Shown piece by piece: positions 25,169-34,463 of a stretch of 64,000 bases of DNA (its first letter is position 1; every line of letters starts with the position of its first letter). The stretch lies in contig NZ_CABPTO010000007.1 of NCBI RefSeq assembly GCF_902460355.1, forward strand, positions 1 to 64,000, given 5' to 3'. The DNA comes from Streptococcus sp. Marseille-P6264 (GTDB taxonomy: Bacteria > Bacillota > Bacilli > Lactobacillales > Streptococcaceae). The position numbers and the translations under genes are program-made. The notes beneath the pieces are model-generated. The model did not search any database, was not told the DNA's origin, and saw only the letters and a list, made by a program, of their open reading frames with translations.

Positions 25169-25179
25169 TCCTTATCTAA

Positions 25180-25578
25180 TTATAGAGCTGCTCGTAAGCG
25201 AGCTTCTGTATTCTCAACATTGCGCACTGCACGAGGTAAGAAGGCACGGATATCATCTTCCTTGTAACCAACTTGGAGACGCTTGTCATCCACCAAAATC
25301 GGACTTTTCAGAATCCGCGGTGTTTCCATGATAATGTCAATAACTTCGTTTACACTCAAATCTTCAATATCAACACCGAGTCCCTTTGCATAACGGTTTT
25401 TTGAAGATACAATGCTGGCAATGCCATTTTCAGTTTTTGCTAAAATATCAAGAATTTCTTCTTTGGTAATTCCTTCCTTACCAAGGTTTTGCTCCTTGTA
25501 AGTCAATTGATGGGCGTTTAGCCAGGTCTTTGCTTTTTTGCAGCTAGTACAACTTGAAACCGTATAAATTGTGATCAT
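25180..25578 (-). CDS. spxA2: Spx family transcriptional regulator (SpxA2 type by context)
   Basis: A 132-residue ArsC/Spx-fold protein. The redox-switch CxxC is in SSCTSCKKAKTWL (Cys10-Cys13). The conserved RPI-like region reads RILKSPILVDDKRLQVGYKEDDIRAFLPR, with the Arg needed for RNA polymerase alpha-subunit contact. Spx reprograms transcription under thiol and envelope stress. Streptococci have two Spx paralogues; the one next to recA is usually called SpxA2, so I use that name on position only. A promoter and an 18-base inverted repeat lie immediately upstream. Confidence 0.88.
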   Translation of the reverse strand: MITIYTVSSCTSCKKAKTWLNAHQLTYKEQNLGKEGITKEEILDILAKTENGIASIVSSKNRYAKGLGVDIEDLSVNEVIDIIMETPRILKSPILVDDKRLQVGYKEDDIRAFLPRAVRNVENTEARLRAAL

Positions 25579-25601
25579 GCAAGTACTCCTTTCGCTACAC
25601 G

Positions 25602-25625
25602 ATACTACTATCGTAGTATATTATA
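25602..25625 (-). promoter_or_regulatory. spx promoter with inverted repeat at the start site
   Basis: TATAAT at 25620-25625 is preceded by TG-G (extended -10). Directly downstream, ATACTAC-TATC-GTAGTAT (25602-25619) is a perfect 7-bp inverted repeat covering the predicted transcription start. It is a candidate operator or 5' mRNA hairpin. Confidence 0.6.
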
Positions 25626-25663
25626 CCACAAAAACCATCGGTCTTGCGACCTATTTTGAAAAA

Positions 25664-26812
25664 TTATTCCTCAATGTCAAAAGCATCATCTAAGTCAAGA
25701 GTGACTTCTTCCAACTTTTCAATAGGAGCCTCAGCCTTACCCTTCGCAGTTTCTGCTGGCTCATCATCTTCAATCAAACCGTATCGTACACGAACTTGAC
25801 GGTCGATTTCGTCAAAGACTTCTGGATGATCAGCCAAGTATTTCTTGGCATTTTCAGAACCTTGGCCGATTTTTTCATCGTTGTAGGAGTACCAAGCACC
25901 CGCTTTTTTAATGATATCCCAATCAGTTGCAATCTTAATCAGCTCGCCTGTCTTAGAAATACCTTCTCCGTACATGATTTCCACAAAGGCTTCCTTGAAT
26001 GGTGGAGCCACCTTGTTTTTAACGACCTTGATTTTGGTTTCCTTACCGACATTGGTATCCTTCGCATCACCCGTACCTTTGATTTGGGTATTGCCACGGA
26101 CATCCAGACGCACTGAAGCGTAGAACTTGAGGGCACGTCCACCTGGTGTTGTTTCAGGATTTCCAAACATAACACCAACTTTTTCACGTAGCTGGTTGAT
26201 AAAGATGGCAATCGTCTTGGTTTTATTGATAGAAGCAGACAGTTTGCGCATGGCTTGGCTCATCATCCGAGCCTGCAAGCCAACATGGCTGTCACCGATA
26301 TCCCCATCGATTTCCGCACGAGGTACTAGGGCTGCAACCGAGTCGATAACGACTAAATCAACTGCACCAGAGTCAATCAACTTACCAGCAATTTCAAGAC
26401 CTTGCTCCCCAGAGTCAGGTTGAGACAGCAGCAATTCATCAATGTTTACACCCAGAGCTGCAGCGTAGGACGGATCCAAAGCGTGCTCTGCATCGATAAA
26501 GGCTGCAATCCCACCTTCTTTTTGAGCTTGAGCCACTGCGTGAAGGGCAACGGTTGTCTTACCAGAAGACTCTGGGCCGTAAATCTCAATAATCCGTCCC
26601 TTAGGATAGCCACCCGCACCGAGGGCGATGTCCAAAGCCAGAGAGCCTGAACTCATGACTTGAACCTTTTGCTCAGCTCGCTCGCCCAGACGCATAATGG
26701 CTCCCTTACCAAAGTCTTTTTCAATGTTTTTTAGGGCATTGTCCAAAGCTTTTTGGCGTTCATCTCCAAATTTCTTTGTAATTTCATCCAAATTTTTCTG
26801 TTTTTTTGCCAT
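25664..26812 (-). CDS. recA: RecA recombinase
   Basis: A 382-residue recombinase that forms filaments on single-stranded DNA for homologous recombination and transformation. Walker [10 protein letters not shown] is at residues 79-87, Walker B is [10 protein letters not shown], and the DNA-binding loop region includes [18 protein letters not shown]. The acidic C-terminal tail ends [10 protein letters not shown]. It lies 58 bases downstream of cinA and shares its competence-box promoter. A short GGTC-GCAA-GACC hairpin plus T-run follows the gene. Confidence 0.98.
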   Translation of the reverse strand: MAKKQKNLDEITKKFGDERQKALDNALKNIEKDFGKGAIMRLGERAEQKVQVMSSGSLALDIALGAGGYPKGRIIEIYGPESSGKTTVALHAVAQAQKEGGIAAFIDAEHALDPSYAAALGVNIDELLLSQPDSGEQGLEIAGKLIDSGAVDLVVIDSVAALVPRAEIDGDIGDSHVGLQARMMSQAMRKLSASINKTKTIAIFINQLREKVGVMFGNPETTPGGRALKFYASVRLDVRGNTQIKGTGDAKDTNVGKETKIKVVKNKVAPPFKEAFVEIMYGEGISKTGELIKIATDWDIIKKAGAWYSYNDEKIGQGSENAKKYLADHPEVFDEIDRQVRVRYGLIEDDEPAETAKGKAEAPIEKLEEVTLDLDDAFDIEE

Positions 26813-26870
26813 TTATTTCTCCTGTTTTTTTCTAAAATGTCTTTTGGCCATCTGTTTATTATACCAAAAA

Positions 26871-28127
26871 TCAGTCTTTTAATAAAGTTTTTCGTACGAG
26901 GTTGAAGGCGTGCATGACGGCAATCTTCCGCACATCCCGTCGGCTGCGACCAGCAATATTGACCTCAATCATTTCCGTTCCTGATTCACTCGCTAAGCCG
27001 ATAAAAACAGTTCCAGCTGGATGGCCTTCCAGCGAATCTGGGCCAGCCACACCTGTCAGACTGACAGCTAAGTCGCTTTCGGTTAGCTTTCTAACCTGCT
27101 CTGCCATTTTCCCTGCCGTAAAAGCTGAAACAACTCCATGCTTCTCCAAGTCTACCAACGGAATATCCAGCATCCGGCTCTTTTCCTCCATGCTATAGGT
27201 GACAAAGCCACCTGAAAAAACGGAAGAGGCACCAGCAAAATCTGCCAACGTCGCTTGAAAGAGGCCTGCTGTCAGACTCTCCGCCGCCGAAATCGTCTTG
27301 GCTTGACTCTTGAGCAGATCAAAGGCAACTTGAGCAAGCGAATTGTCATCCCCATAACTGTAGAAAATCTCAGACAAAGGCTGCCCCTCAAAAGTCTTAT
27401 GAGACAAAATTGACTTTTCCACAGCCTCAAACTTGGCATCTGCTTCAGCCTGACTCAGAGCCTTGGTAGACAAGCGCAGAGTCACCTCCCCTGTCTTTGC
27501 ATAAGGTGCAATAGTCGGATCACTCTGTTGATCAATCATCTCAGCCAGAATAGTCACCAACTGACTCTCGCCGATACCGAAGAAGCGCAGCACCCGTGAA
27601 TACAATTTCTGGCCTGTGGATAAGAGGGGAACCAGCTCGTTATTAACCATGGGCTTGAGCTCACTAGGCGGTCCTGGCAGGACCACATAGGTCGCTCCAT
27701 CAACCTCTAGTAAACCACCAACGGCCAGACCTGTTGCATTTGGTAACGGAGTTGAGCCTTCGACCATCTGGGCTTGACGCTCATTGTTGGGCGTTCGGGC
27801 ATAATCTGGTCGGCTGGCAAAAAAACGATCCAACTTTTCCACAGCCGCTGGGTCGAAGCTCAAATCTCGACCGATAAACTTAGCCAAGGTCTGCTTAGTC
27901 AAATCATCCTCCGTTGGCCCCAAGCCTCCTGTCAGGACAATTAAATCACTGCGCTCTTTGGCAATTTCTAAGACGGAGAGAAGACGATTTTCATTGTCCC
28001 CCACTGCTGTCTGAAAATAGACATCAATTCCTAGACTAGCTAGCTTTTCAGATAAAAATTGGGCATTGGTATTGACAATCTGACCTGTCAGAATCTCGGT
28101 GCCCACAGCAATAATCTCTGCTTTCAT
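26871..28127 (-). CDS. cinA: Competence-induced protein CinA
   Basis: A 418-residue protein. The N-terminal MoaB/COG1058 domain (residues ~1-170) begins [21 protein letters not shown] with [14 protein letters not shown] and [12 protein letters not shown]. The C-terminal domain (from ~255) has [17 protein letters not shown] and [19 protein letters not shown], typical of NMN amidohydrolase-like CinA-C. In streptococci it is co-transcribed with recA as a late competence gene. The start is 17 bases after the CIN box region. Confidence 0.95.
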   Translation of the reverse strand: MKAEIIAVGTEILTGQIVNTNAQFLSEKLASLGIDVYFQTAVGDNENRLLSVLEIAKERSDLIVLTGGLGPTEDDLTKQTLAKFIGRDLSFDPAAVEKLDRFFASRPDYARTPNNERQAQMVEGSTPLPNATGLAVGGLLEVDGATYVVLPGPPSELKPMVNNELVPLLSTGQKLYSRVLRFFGIGESQLVTILAEMIDQQSDPTIAPYAKTGEVTLRLSTKALSQAEADAKFEAVEKSILSHKTFEGQPLSEIFYSYGDDNSLAQVAFDLLKSQAKTISAAESLTAGLFQATLADFAGASSVFSGGFVTYSMEEKSRMLDIPLVDLEKHGVVSAFTAGKMAEQVRKLTESDLAVSLTGVAGPDSLEGHPAGTVFIGLASESGTEMIEVNIAGRSRRDVRKIAVMHAFNLVRKTLLKD

Positions 28128-28144
28128 AGAACCTCCTACCTTAC

Positions 28145-28167
28145 TATTCGGAATTGGCTTTATTTTA
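28145..28167 (-). promoter_or_regulatory. cinA-recA promoter region: CIN box plus vegetative -10
   Basis: The minus strand has TCCGAATA (28145-28152), one base off the ComX consensus TACGAATA and followed by GTAAGG like the box at 18642. Just upstream, TGA-TAAAAT (28162-28167) is an extended -10 that could give basal recA expression outside competence. Confidence 0.75.
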
Positions 28168-28217
28168 TCACAAAAAATCTTAAAAAAGGTGATTTTCTTT
28201 TCAGGAAATAAAAAGAG

Positions 28218-28246
28218 TTGTCAATTTGATTGACAAAGTTGTCAAC
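28218..28246. promoter_or_regulatory. Cluster of TTGTCAA/TTGACAA motifs
   Basis: TTGTCAAT-TTG-ATTGACAA (28218-28236) is an inverted repeat, followed by GTTGTCAAC (28238-28246). The motifs lie between the divergent cinA and XRE genes and include a consensus -35 hexamer on each strand. Possible operator; no binding protein can be named. Confidence 0.35.
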
Positions 28247-28312
28247 ATCCTGTGGATAACTTTTGAAAATCTGTTTGTTATGGAGAATAACTGGATTGTT
28301 AGGCAGATGCTA

Positions 28313-28340
28313 TTGGCAAAGGAGACTTTTCTTTTTATAA
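28313..28340 (+). promoter_or_regulatory. Promoter of the XRE regulator gene
   Basis: TTGGCA (28313-28318), a 16-base spacer and TATAAT (28335-28340), about 50 bases before a GAAAGG-preceded ATG. Confidence 0.6.
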
Positions 28341-28397
28341 TAAAAATGAAAAGGGCGTAAAAAGTAATTTATTCATTTCGTTAGAAAGGGAAACATC

Positions 28398-28808
28398 ATG
28401 GAAATCTCTCAAGTTCTCAAAGATATTCGTCAACAACATCAACTCACTCAGGAAGCCTTAGCAGAAAGACTCAAGGTTTCCCGCTCCGCCATTGCCCGCT
28501 GGGAAAGCGAAAAAGGTATCCCTGATATTGGAAATCTCATCGCTATCAGTCGGGAGTTTGATATCAGTCTGGACACACTCATCAAGGAGGATGGGCGCTT
28601 GGAGAAAAAGGTTATCGAAGACAGCAAGGCCAAGAAATGGCACTATCTGGTCATTCTCTACCTCTTCTCCGTTTTGGTTGAGATTGCTATTTTTGCCTAT
28701 TTGCATCATATCTTTATGGCTGGCTTCCTCATCTCCACTCTCTTTTTGCTTTTCTACGAACTGCGCATCTTTATCAAGGAAAAGATTTGGATGCAGAAAG
28801 AGGAGTAA
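28398..28808 (+). CDS. XRE-family regulator fused to membrane segments
   Basis: A 136-residue protein. Residues 1-65 are a helix-turn-helix of the Cro/CI type (LTQEALAERLKVSRSAIARWESEKGIPDIGNL, read in two parts). Two membrane spans then follow (about 78-97 and 99-118) with a short basic tail. Membrane-tethered XRE proteins of this kind are common in Firmicutes and usually act on their own promoter and neighbouring genes. It lies alone on the plus strand inside a minus-strand repair block and ends in a bidirectional terminator. Target and signal unknown. Confidence 0.85.
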   Translation: MEISQVLKDIRQQHQLTQEALAERLKVSRSAIARWESEKGIPDIGNLIAISREFDISLDTLIKEDGRLEKKVIEDSKAKKWHYLVILYLFSVLVEIAIFAYLHHIFMAGFLISTLFLLFYELRIFIKEKIWMQKEE

Positions 28809-28828
28809 GAGAGTAGAGATTATAAAAG

Positions 28829-28856
28829 CCTAGAAGTTTTGAACTTCTAGGTTTTT
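28829..28856. terminator. Bidirectional terminator
   Basis: CCTAGAAGTT-TTGA-ACTTCTAGG forms a strong stem followed by TTTTT on the plus strand. It lies between the convergent XRE and CPBP genes. Confidence 0.85.
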
Positions 28857-28857
28857 A

Positions 28858-29514
28858 TTAATTTATAGTCAATAAGGTAATAATGAAAGCAATGATATTG
28901 TTGCAACAATGGAGGACAATTGGATACCAGATATTTTTGTCCTTTCTCAGATATAGGATCGAGAGAAGAAGACCCCCAGCAATGTAGGAAATAGCTGTCA
29001 CCCACTCTGATAAGTCCCAGCTGTGCATATGAAGGGTGGCAAATAGAAAGGTGGTTAACACAATACCTAGCCAGTTAGAGAATTTTGCCAAGAAAGTGCC
29101 TAGGAAAAAGCGACGGAAGAAAAACTCTTCAACGATTGGCCCGATAAAGCAACCGATCACCAAGATTAGAAATGGATTTTTCAACAAGGCACCTTGAATA
29201 TTGGCTTCATTCTGTCCCTGCAGCGGCAAGCCCAGACTGTACTTGATGAAGGCTGAAAGCAGGTTGCAGGCAATAGACAAGAGGAAAACAAAGACCATAT
29301 ACAAGGAAATCGTTTTCAGAAATTCCTTCTTTTTAGTCAGAATCAAGGCTAGCTGCTCCTTTAATTCTTCCTGATAAGCTAAGATTCCCAAGATAAATAA
29401 AAGGAAATAAACTGGGTAAATCAACCAATTTATCCCAAGCAGTTGCAAGCCTCTACCTAAAAAGAAGATTGTATAGAGGCTTATAAAAATAAGGAGAAAT
29501 TTTCTTGTTTTCAT
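28858..29514 (-). CDS. CPBP family intramembrane metalloprotease
   Basis: A protein of about 218 residues with six or more spans and the CPBP/Abi motifs: EEFFFRR (glutamate pair plus Arg, residue ~130), followed by FATLHMHSWD (histidine of the second motif). The family includes CAAX-prenyl-protease relatives and bacteriocin self-immunity proteins; streptococcal members are often near bacteriocin loci, but none is seen here. I place the start at 29514 (GGAAG 7 bases upstream), 4 bases after the tag stop; an earlier ATG at 29550 lies inside tag. Confidence 0.85.
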   Translation of the reverse strand: MKTRKFLLIFISLYTIFFLGRGLQLLGINWLIYPVYFLLFILGILAYQEELKEQLALILTKKKEFLKTISLYMVFVFLLSIACNLLSAFIKYSLGLPLQGQNEANIQGALLKNPFLILVIGCFIGPIVEEFFFRRFFLGTFLAKFSNWLGIVLTTFLFATLHMHSWDLSEWVTAISYIAGGLLLSILYLRKDKNIWYPIVLHCCNNIIAFIITLLTIN

Positions 29515-29518
29515 TGTT

Positions 29519-30073
29519 CTACTTCCAATCACAATTATTTTCATGGTCATTGATAAGGCCAGCTGCTTCTAGGAATGAATAGACACAAACTGGACCAACA
29601 AATTTGAAGCCCTGCTTTTTCAGCGCCTTGGACATGGTTTCTGATAGCTCTGTCTTAGTTGGGGCTTCCTTGTAGTTCGTAATTTGATTGTCAATCGTTT
29701 TGAAATCGACAAAGGACCAGATATAGTCATTAAAAGAGCCAAACTGCTTTTGAACAGCCAAAAAAGCTTGGGCATTAGCCCTAGTCGCATAGATTTTCAT
29801 CTTATTGCGGACGATATTAGGATTATCCAAAAGAGCAGCCAGGTCTGCATCCGTCATCTGGGCAATTTTCTGGGCGTCATAGAAATGAAAAGCTTCCCGA
29901 AAAGCCTGGCGTTTATTCAGAATGGTCTCCCAAGAAAGTCCGGCCTGATAGGTCTCCATGCAGAGCAATTCAAATAATTTCTGATCATCATGGAGAGGCT
30001 TGCCCCACTCCTCATCATGATAGGCCACATACAAGGGGTTATTCATTTTTACCCAGCCGCAACGTTTGGTCAT
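29519..30073 (-). CDS. tag: DNA-3-methyladenine glycosylase I
   Basis: A 184-residue Tag enzyme that removes 3-methyladenine from alkylated DNA. It begins MTKRCGWVKMNNPLYVAYHD, with the zinc-binding Cys near the N-terminus and EEWGKPLHDDQKLFELL. It continues with the AGLSWETILNKRQAFREAF helix-hairpin-helix region and the C-terminal GPVCVYSFLEAAGLINDHENNC, with zinc ligands His and Cys. It lies 9 bases downstream of ruvA within the conserved ruvA-tag order. Confidence 0.95.
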   Translation of the reverse strand: MTKRCGWVKMNNPLYVAYHDEEWGKPLHDDQKLFELLCMETYQAGLSWETILNKRQAFREAFHFYDAQKIAQMTDADLAALLDNPNIVRNKMKIYATRANAQAFLAVQKQFGSFNDYIWSFVDFKTIDNQITNYKEAPTKTELSETMSKALKKQGFKFVGPVCVYSFLEAAGLINDHENNCDWK

Positions 30074-30082
30074 ATCTTCCTC

Positions 30083-30676
30083 CTATTTCACTAACATCTT
30101 GAGAGCAGACTTGATATAGTTTTCTGCTGTATCCGTCGTTCCTTCAAAGAATTTCTTGATTTTCTTAAGTTCCGCAGCTTTGTAGCCTAAAGCCAGCATA
30201 GCTTCCATAGCTTCTTCCAGCTCTTGGTTTTCATTACTAGCTTGCACTGCAGCCTTGGCAGGAAGTTCGTCACCAGCTACTGCCACTTTCCCTTCCAAAT
30301 CCAGCACCATCTGCTGGGCTGTTTTCTTACCAATCTTAGGAAACTTGGTCAGGTAGGTGATGTTTTTCTGCTCAATGGCTTGTACCAAGCCAGCATTATC
30401 ATCAGCCGCAATGATAGCTAAGGCAGACACTGGGCCAATACCTGAGACTGAAATCAAGTTGAGAAAAAGTTGCTTCTCCTCCTCGGTTGCAAAACCATAT
30501 AAGAGTTCCGCATCTTCTCTTACCACTTGGTGAACATAGACCTTGGCTTCCTGATGAAGATGACCTGAGTAAGCATAAGGATTGGCCACATGAAGAATAT
30601 AGCCGATAGAGTTGACTTCCAATACGATGTACTTGGCTGTAATTTTGCTGATGATTCCTTTAAAATATTCGTACAT
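30083..30676 (-). CDS. ruvA: Holliday junction DNA helicase subunit RuvA
   Basis: A 197-residue protein that binds four-way junctions and loads the RuvB motor. It starts [20 protein letters not shown] (OB-fold domain), with [12 protein letters not shown] and [16 protein letters not shown] helix-hairpin-helix motifs near residues 75-120 and a C-terminal RuvB-binding domain. I place the start at 30676 (GGAAG just upstream); a longer in-frame extension does not belong to the family. ruvB is not adjacent, as is usual in streptococci. Confidence 0.95.
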   Translation of the reverse strand: MYEYFKGIISKITAKYIVLEVNSIGYILHVANPYAYSGHLHQEAKVYVHQVVREDAELLYGFATEEEKQLFLNLISVSGIGPVSALAIIAADDNAGLVQAIEQKNITYLTKFPKIGKKTAQQMVLDLEGKVAVAGDELPAKAAVQASNENQELEEAMEAMLALGYKAAELKKIKKFFEGTTDTAENYIKSALKMLVK

Positions 30677-30751
30677 AATCTTCCTTCTTTTTGTATCATT
30701 TTGCCTATCTAGTATATCATATTTTCTGCCTGGAAACTGCAAACAGAAGTG

Positions 30752-30790
30752 CAACCGGTGGTTGACAAAATGTACAGGAAGCTGTATTCT
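30752..30790 (+). promoter_or_regulatory. Promoter and palindrome of the second XRE cassette
   Basis: TTGACA (30762-30767), a 17-base spacer and TATTCT (30785-30790). CAACC-GGT-GGTTG (30752-30764) is a palindrome overlapping the -35, a likely autoregulatory operator for the XRE protein encoded next. Confidence 0.6.
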
Positions 30791-30845
30791 CAAGATAAAT
30801 AAAACCTGTTAGGATAGAGTTAGCAAAGAAAAGGAGGCTACAATC

Positions 30846-31352
30846 ATGAAACTCGCTGATAAATTATTTGAACTAAGAAAAGAAAAAGGCTGGTCACAAG
30901 AAAAACTGGCTGAACAAATCAATGTCTCTCGCCAGAGCATTTCCAAGTGGGAATCTGGCCAAGCACTGCCCGAGCTGGAAAAAATTGTAGAACTGAGCAA
31001 GATTTTCCAGGTTACGACAGACTATCTGCTTTTAGAAGACAGTGACAAGTCGGAAATAAAACCCGTCCTCTCAGAAGACGAAAAAGACCGCTACTATAAG
31101 CAAGTAAAATCTTATGGCTTCTGGCATATTTTGTATATTCTTGTATCAGCCTTGGCTATTTATCTCTTTTCCGCAGGTTCTATCTTTCCAGCAAAATTCA
31201 CTGCCCTAGTCTGGCTAACTTTTTTCCTCCTAGTCGCATCAGCAATGGCTATTAACAAGGCGCTAAAGATTAAGGAAAAGTATCTGGACAAGGTTATCGG
31301 CTTTGATGAGGATTCTAAGAAAGAAGGTGCTCAAGATGAAGCTAAAAACTGA
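30846..31352 (+). CDS. XRE-family regulator with C-terminal membrane segments
   Basis: A 168-residue protein. Residues 1-62 are a Cro/CI helix-turn-helix ([39 protein letters not shown]). A short linker, two membrane spans (about 92-110 and 116-134) and a charged tail follow. AAAGGAGG lies ahead of the ATG. It is likely co-transcribed with the RDD-like ORF whose ATG overlaps its end. It sits on the plus strand between ruvA and mutL, splitting genes that are neighbours in related streptococci. Confidence 0.85.
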   Translation: MKLADKLFELRKEKGWSQEKLAEQINVSRQSISKWESGQALPELEKIVELSKIFQVTTDYLLLEDSDKSEIKPVLSEDEKDRYYKQVKSYGFWHILYILVSALAIYLFSAGSIFPAKFTALVWLTFFLLVASAMAINKALKIKEKYLDKVIGFDEDSKKEGAQDEAKN

Positions 31353-31856
31353 CAATCCCATACCTGTCAAAACTCGTCTGAAAGAACTGATTGGAGACTG
31401 ACTCTTCATCTCATTCTATCTAATTTCTCTTTTTTACTAGCTATGGGCTTTTATAATCTGGTTCTAGGGGACATTCCTGTATTCACTGAAGCCCAGAGCC
31501 AGCTTCTGGCTTTTTCTACCTCAGTCCTGCCTCTAACTATTATCTTTGCTTGGCTAGACTATAGAAAAGGAAGTTTTGGCAAGCGTTTGGCAGGTTTACA
31601 GTTGGTTTACAAACATAGGAGCCTTGCCCACAGTCTTTTGCGGTCTGCTATCAAGTTTCTCCCTTGGCAGCTGGGACATATGGGAGCTATTCGTAGTGCT
31701 TATCAAGCAGATGCTTTGTCAATTTTCTTGTCAACTTCAGCAGGTATTCTCTTCTTGATTTTTCTGCTGATGGGACTTCTTTGCAAGGACAAACGCCATC
31801 TAGCCGATTTTCTTGCTGGAACGCAAGTTCAGCTCAAAAATTCAAAACAGCTCTAG
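31336..31856 (+). pseudogene. RDD-family membrane protein, frameshifted
   Basis: An ATG at 31336 overlaps the XRE gene and opens [21 protein letters not shown] before a TGA. The N-terminus fits RDD proteins (P-I-P-x3-RLKEL). The rest of the protein continues in another frame from about 31388: DWRLTLHLILSNFSFLLAMG, then GDIPVFTEAQSQLLAF, a span, DYRKGSFGKRLAGLQLV and CKDKRHLADFLAGTQVQL. A one-base loss near 31387-31392 would join the two frames. The second half could be made from the ATG at 31443, but that start has no ribosome site. Either a recent inactivation or a sequencing error. Confidence 0.7.
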
Positions 31857-31891
31857 TTCTATGACTAGGGCTGTTTGATCTTCTATAAAGT

Positions 31892-33838
31892 TTAGTATTT
31901 CCCTAACTCCCGCAGGCTAGTATGATTTTCCTGAATGCGGCGGAACATTTTTTCCATATCCGACTTGGTAAAGTTGACCAAGACCGGCCGGCCGTGTGGA
32001 CAGTTATAAGGATTATCACACTGGGACAGCTGAAAGAGCAAGTCACGCGCAGAATAGTCATCCAGATTGTGGTTAGCCTTGATGGAGCGTTTGCAGCTCA
32101 TCATAATGGCCAGCTCTGCTCGATATTTCTTGATGGAAACTTCCTTGGTCAGGAGAAGCATATCACACATTTCATAGATGCCGGCTTCAATCTCCTCTTC
32201 CTTGAACCAAATGGGATGCTCGCGGAGGATAAATTGATTGGCTCCGTACTCTTCTAAAAAGATGCCAGCATCTTCTAATAGCTCCATCCGCTGCTTGATT
32301 CGCAGCATATCGTCTGCTGGAAATTCAAAGATATAGGGCACCAAGAGCTGCTGCTGACTATTGTCCACATCCCCAATCTTCTCCCGATAATACTCATACT
32401 TGACCCGCTCTTGAGCAGCATGCTGGTCAATAATGTAAAGACCGCCCTTGCCCTGAGCAAAGAGATAGGTACCATGCATCTGGCCGAAATATTCTAACTC
32501 TGGGAAGCTTGATTTCTCTTCCTGTTCCAACTTATCCACAGCCCGCTCCAGACTGGCCTGGTCTAGCTCTGGATGGTCTAGTTGGTCATAGCTGACTGGC
32601 TTTCTCTCTGCGAATTTGACCGAAGTTGATTGTGGCGGTTCTGCTTTTTCATCTGTCGCTTCATGAACAGGCTCCGCTGATTCTTCAAAGAATAGCTGCT
32701 GCTCAGCCACCTGCGGCTTGAGGAAGAAATCATTCTGCTCCCTATCGTAGTAGAGGCGATTTTCTTTAAGGGGAAGGCTGGTCTGTTCAGGCTTATTGGC
32801 ACGCTTAACAGTTGATTTGGCTAGATTTTCCAAAGCATCTGGGATAAGGTCCTGCTCCTTGAGACTAGTCGCAATGGCTTGTGAAATCAAGGCCATGAGT
32901 TCGCGCTCTTTAGAAATGCGCACCTCCTGCTTGGTCGGATGAACATTGACATCAGCTAGATAGGGATCAATCTGAATATTGATGACCGCGAGTGGAAAGC
33001 GACCTACCATAAGCTTGCTGCCGTAGCCGTCCAAAATAGCACGATTGAGCAGGAAATTCTTAATATAGCGGCCGTTGATGAGGATGGTAATATAGTTACG
33101 ATTCGCACGAGTCAGCTCAGGTAGACTAACATAGCCACTCACCTCAAAATCCAAATCCGAAGCAGAGATTCCCACCATTTTCTTAGCTGTTGCCAGACCA
33201 TAGATGCCCGCAATAGCCTGACGCAGATTGCCACTGCCGGCAGTCCGTGTCATTTCGCGGCCGTCACTGATAAGGGTGAAAGCCACTTCCGGATGGGCCA
33301 GACTAAGCCGATTAATCACATCAACGATATGGGACAGCTCAGCCTGCTGGCTCTTCATATACTTGAGCCGGGCTGGGGTGTTAAAGAAAAGATCTTCTAT
33401 CTTGATTTTCGTTCCTATCGGACTGCTGGTCGGCTCGTGCTCTTCTATCTCACCGCCTTGGGCAACTAGCAGAGTCCCGTGCTGGCCAGATTCAGTCGCT
33501 GTTTCAATGGTAAAACGTGAGACAGAAGCAATGGAAGGAATAGCTTCACCTCGGAAACCCAGCGTCCGAATCCGAAAGAGATCCGCTTGCTTCTTGATTT
33601 TACTGGTCGCATGGCGTCGAAGGGCCAGAGGGACATCTTGGTGGTCAATGCCCTCGCCATTATCCGTCACCTGAATGCTCTTGAGTCCGGCCTCTTCGAT
33701 TTCGATGGTAATCTGGCTTGCACCCGCATCAATTGAATTTTCCACTAGCTCCTTGACCACGCTGCTAGGCCGCTCAATGACTTCACCGGCCGCAATCTGA
33801 TTGGCCAGAATTTCTGGAAGTTCGATAATTTTTGACAT
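31892..33838 (-). CDS. mutL: DNA mismatch repair protein MutL
   Basis: A 648-residue GHKL ATPase that links MutS recognition to downstream repair. It starts [20 protein letters not shown], followed by [14 protein letters not shown] (ATP-binding Glu/Asn), DNGEGI and [13 protein letters not shown]. The acidic linker spans about residues 370-440. The C-terminal dimerisation domain has [14 protein letters not shown] and [12 protein letters not shown]-like and CPHGRP motifs. I take 33838 as the start (GGAGAACAAG upstream); an in-frame extension upstream is not part of the family. Confidence 0.96.
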   Translation of the reverse strand: MSKIIELPEILANQIAAGEVIERPSSVVKELVENSIDAGASQITIEIEEAGLKSIQVTDNGEGIDHQDVPLALRRHATSKIKKQADLFRIRTLGFRGEAIPSIASVSRFTIETATESGQHGTLLVAQGGEIEEHEPTSSPIGTKIKIEDLFFNTPARLKYMKSQQAELSHIVDVINRLSLAHPEVAFTLISDGREMTRTAGSGNLRQAIAGIYGLATAKKMVGISASDLDFEVSGYVSLPELTRANRNYITILINGRYIKNFLLNRAILDGYGSKLMVGRFPLAVINIQIDPYLADVNVHPTKQEVRISKERELMALISQAIATSLKEQDLIPDALENLAKSTVKRANKPEQTSLPLKENRLYYDREQNDFFLKPQVAEQQLFFEESAEPVHEATDEKAEPPQSTSVKFAERKPVSYDQLDHPELDQASLERAVDKLEQEEKSSFPELEYFGQMHGTYLFAQGKGGLYIIDQHAAQERVKYEYYREKIGDVDNSQQQLLVPYIFEFPADDMLRIKQRMELLEDAGIFLEEYGANQFILREHPIWFKEEEIEAGIYEMCDMLLLTKEVSIKKYRAELAIMMSCKRSIKANHNLDDYSARDLLFQLSQCDNPYNCPHGRPVLVNFTKSDMEKMFRRIQENHTSLRELGKY

Positions 33839-33973
33839 CTTGTTCTCCGTATTTGTTCTGCTATCTATTATAACACATTGGACTCTTTCTAGCAGAGGGC
33901 AGCCTTGTCTTGACCATTCTGCTCGCCAGCCCAACCAGATAGACACAAATAGCTGCCACATAGACAAAAGGGC

Positions 33974-34002
33974 TTGTTTTCGCTGCTAAGTTGCGGTTTA
34001 AT
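33974..34002 (+). promoter_or_regulatory. Candidate promoter of the LytTR/DUF3021 pair
   Basis: TTGTTT (33974-33979), a 17-base spacer and TTTAAT (33997-34002), close to an AAAGGAGG ribosome site. Both hexamers are sub-consensus, which would suit an activator-dependent promoter. Confidence 0.4.
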
Positions 34003-34022
34003 AAAGGGGAAAGGAGGAAGTT

Positions 34023-34463
34023 ATGAAAGTTAAGCTAAGAATCGATTCTCAAGTCACCGAGGACTCCGTCAGCATTGAGGCTCGCATCATGACAGAAAGT
34101 ATTCAGGAATTGGTCCACTTTGCTCAACATCTAGGCAAAGAGGACAAGATTCATGTCAAGAAAGAGGACGAAATCTATTTGCTGGATGCTAAGGAAATCC
34201 ACCGAATCTATACAGAAAATCGTCAGGTCCGAGTCCGAACAGCAAAAGACGGCTACCGAGCTCAACAAGCTCTTTATCAGTTGCTGCAGGTCCTGCCGGA
34301 CTATTTTCTGCAGATTTCTCAATCGGAGATTATCAACAGTCGACAAATCAGCCATCTCAAGCTGACTCCAAATGGCCTGATCCAAATATTTCTGAAAAAC
34401 GGCGACCAGACATACTCGTCTCGCCGTTATCTCAAATCTATCAAAGAAAGGTTGCAATTATGA
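34023..34463 (+). CDS. LytTR-domain DNA-binding regulator
   Basis: A 146-residue protein lacking a receiver domain. Residues ~45-146 form a LytTR DNA-binding domain: IYLLDAKEIHRIYTENRQVR, then LPDYFLQISQSEIINSRQIS and LKNGDQTYSSRRYLKSIKERL. It overlaps by 4 bases with a DUF3021 membrane protein. This pair has the layout of streptococcal LytTR regulatory systems (BrsRM/HdrRM type), in which the membrane partner holds the regulator inactive. Those systems control bacteriocin and competence genes. The targets of this one are unknown. Confidence 0.85.
   Translation: MKVKLRIDSQVTEDSVSIEARIMTESIQELVHFAQHLGKEDKIHVKKEDEIYLLDAKEIHRIYTENRQVRVRTAKDGYRAQQALYQLLQVLPDYFLQISQSEIINSRQISHLKLTPNGLIQIFLKNGDQTYSSRRYLKSIKERLQL

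Noticed and set aside
31443-31856. RDD protein as a normal gene starting at 31443
   Set aside because: No ribosome site precedes this ATG, it would lack the conserved N-terminus, and that N-terminus is found upstream in another frame.
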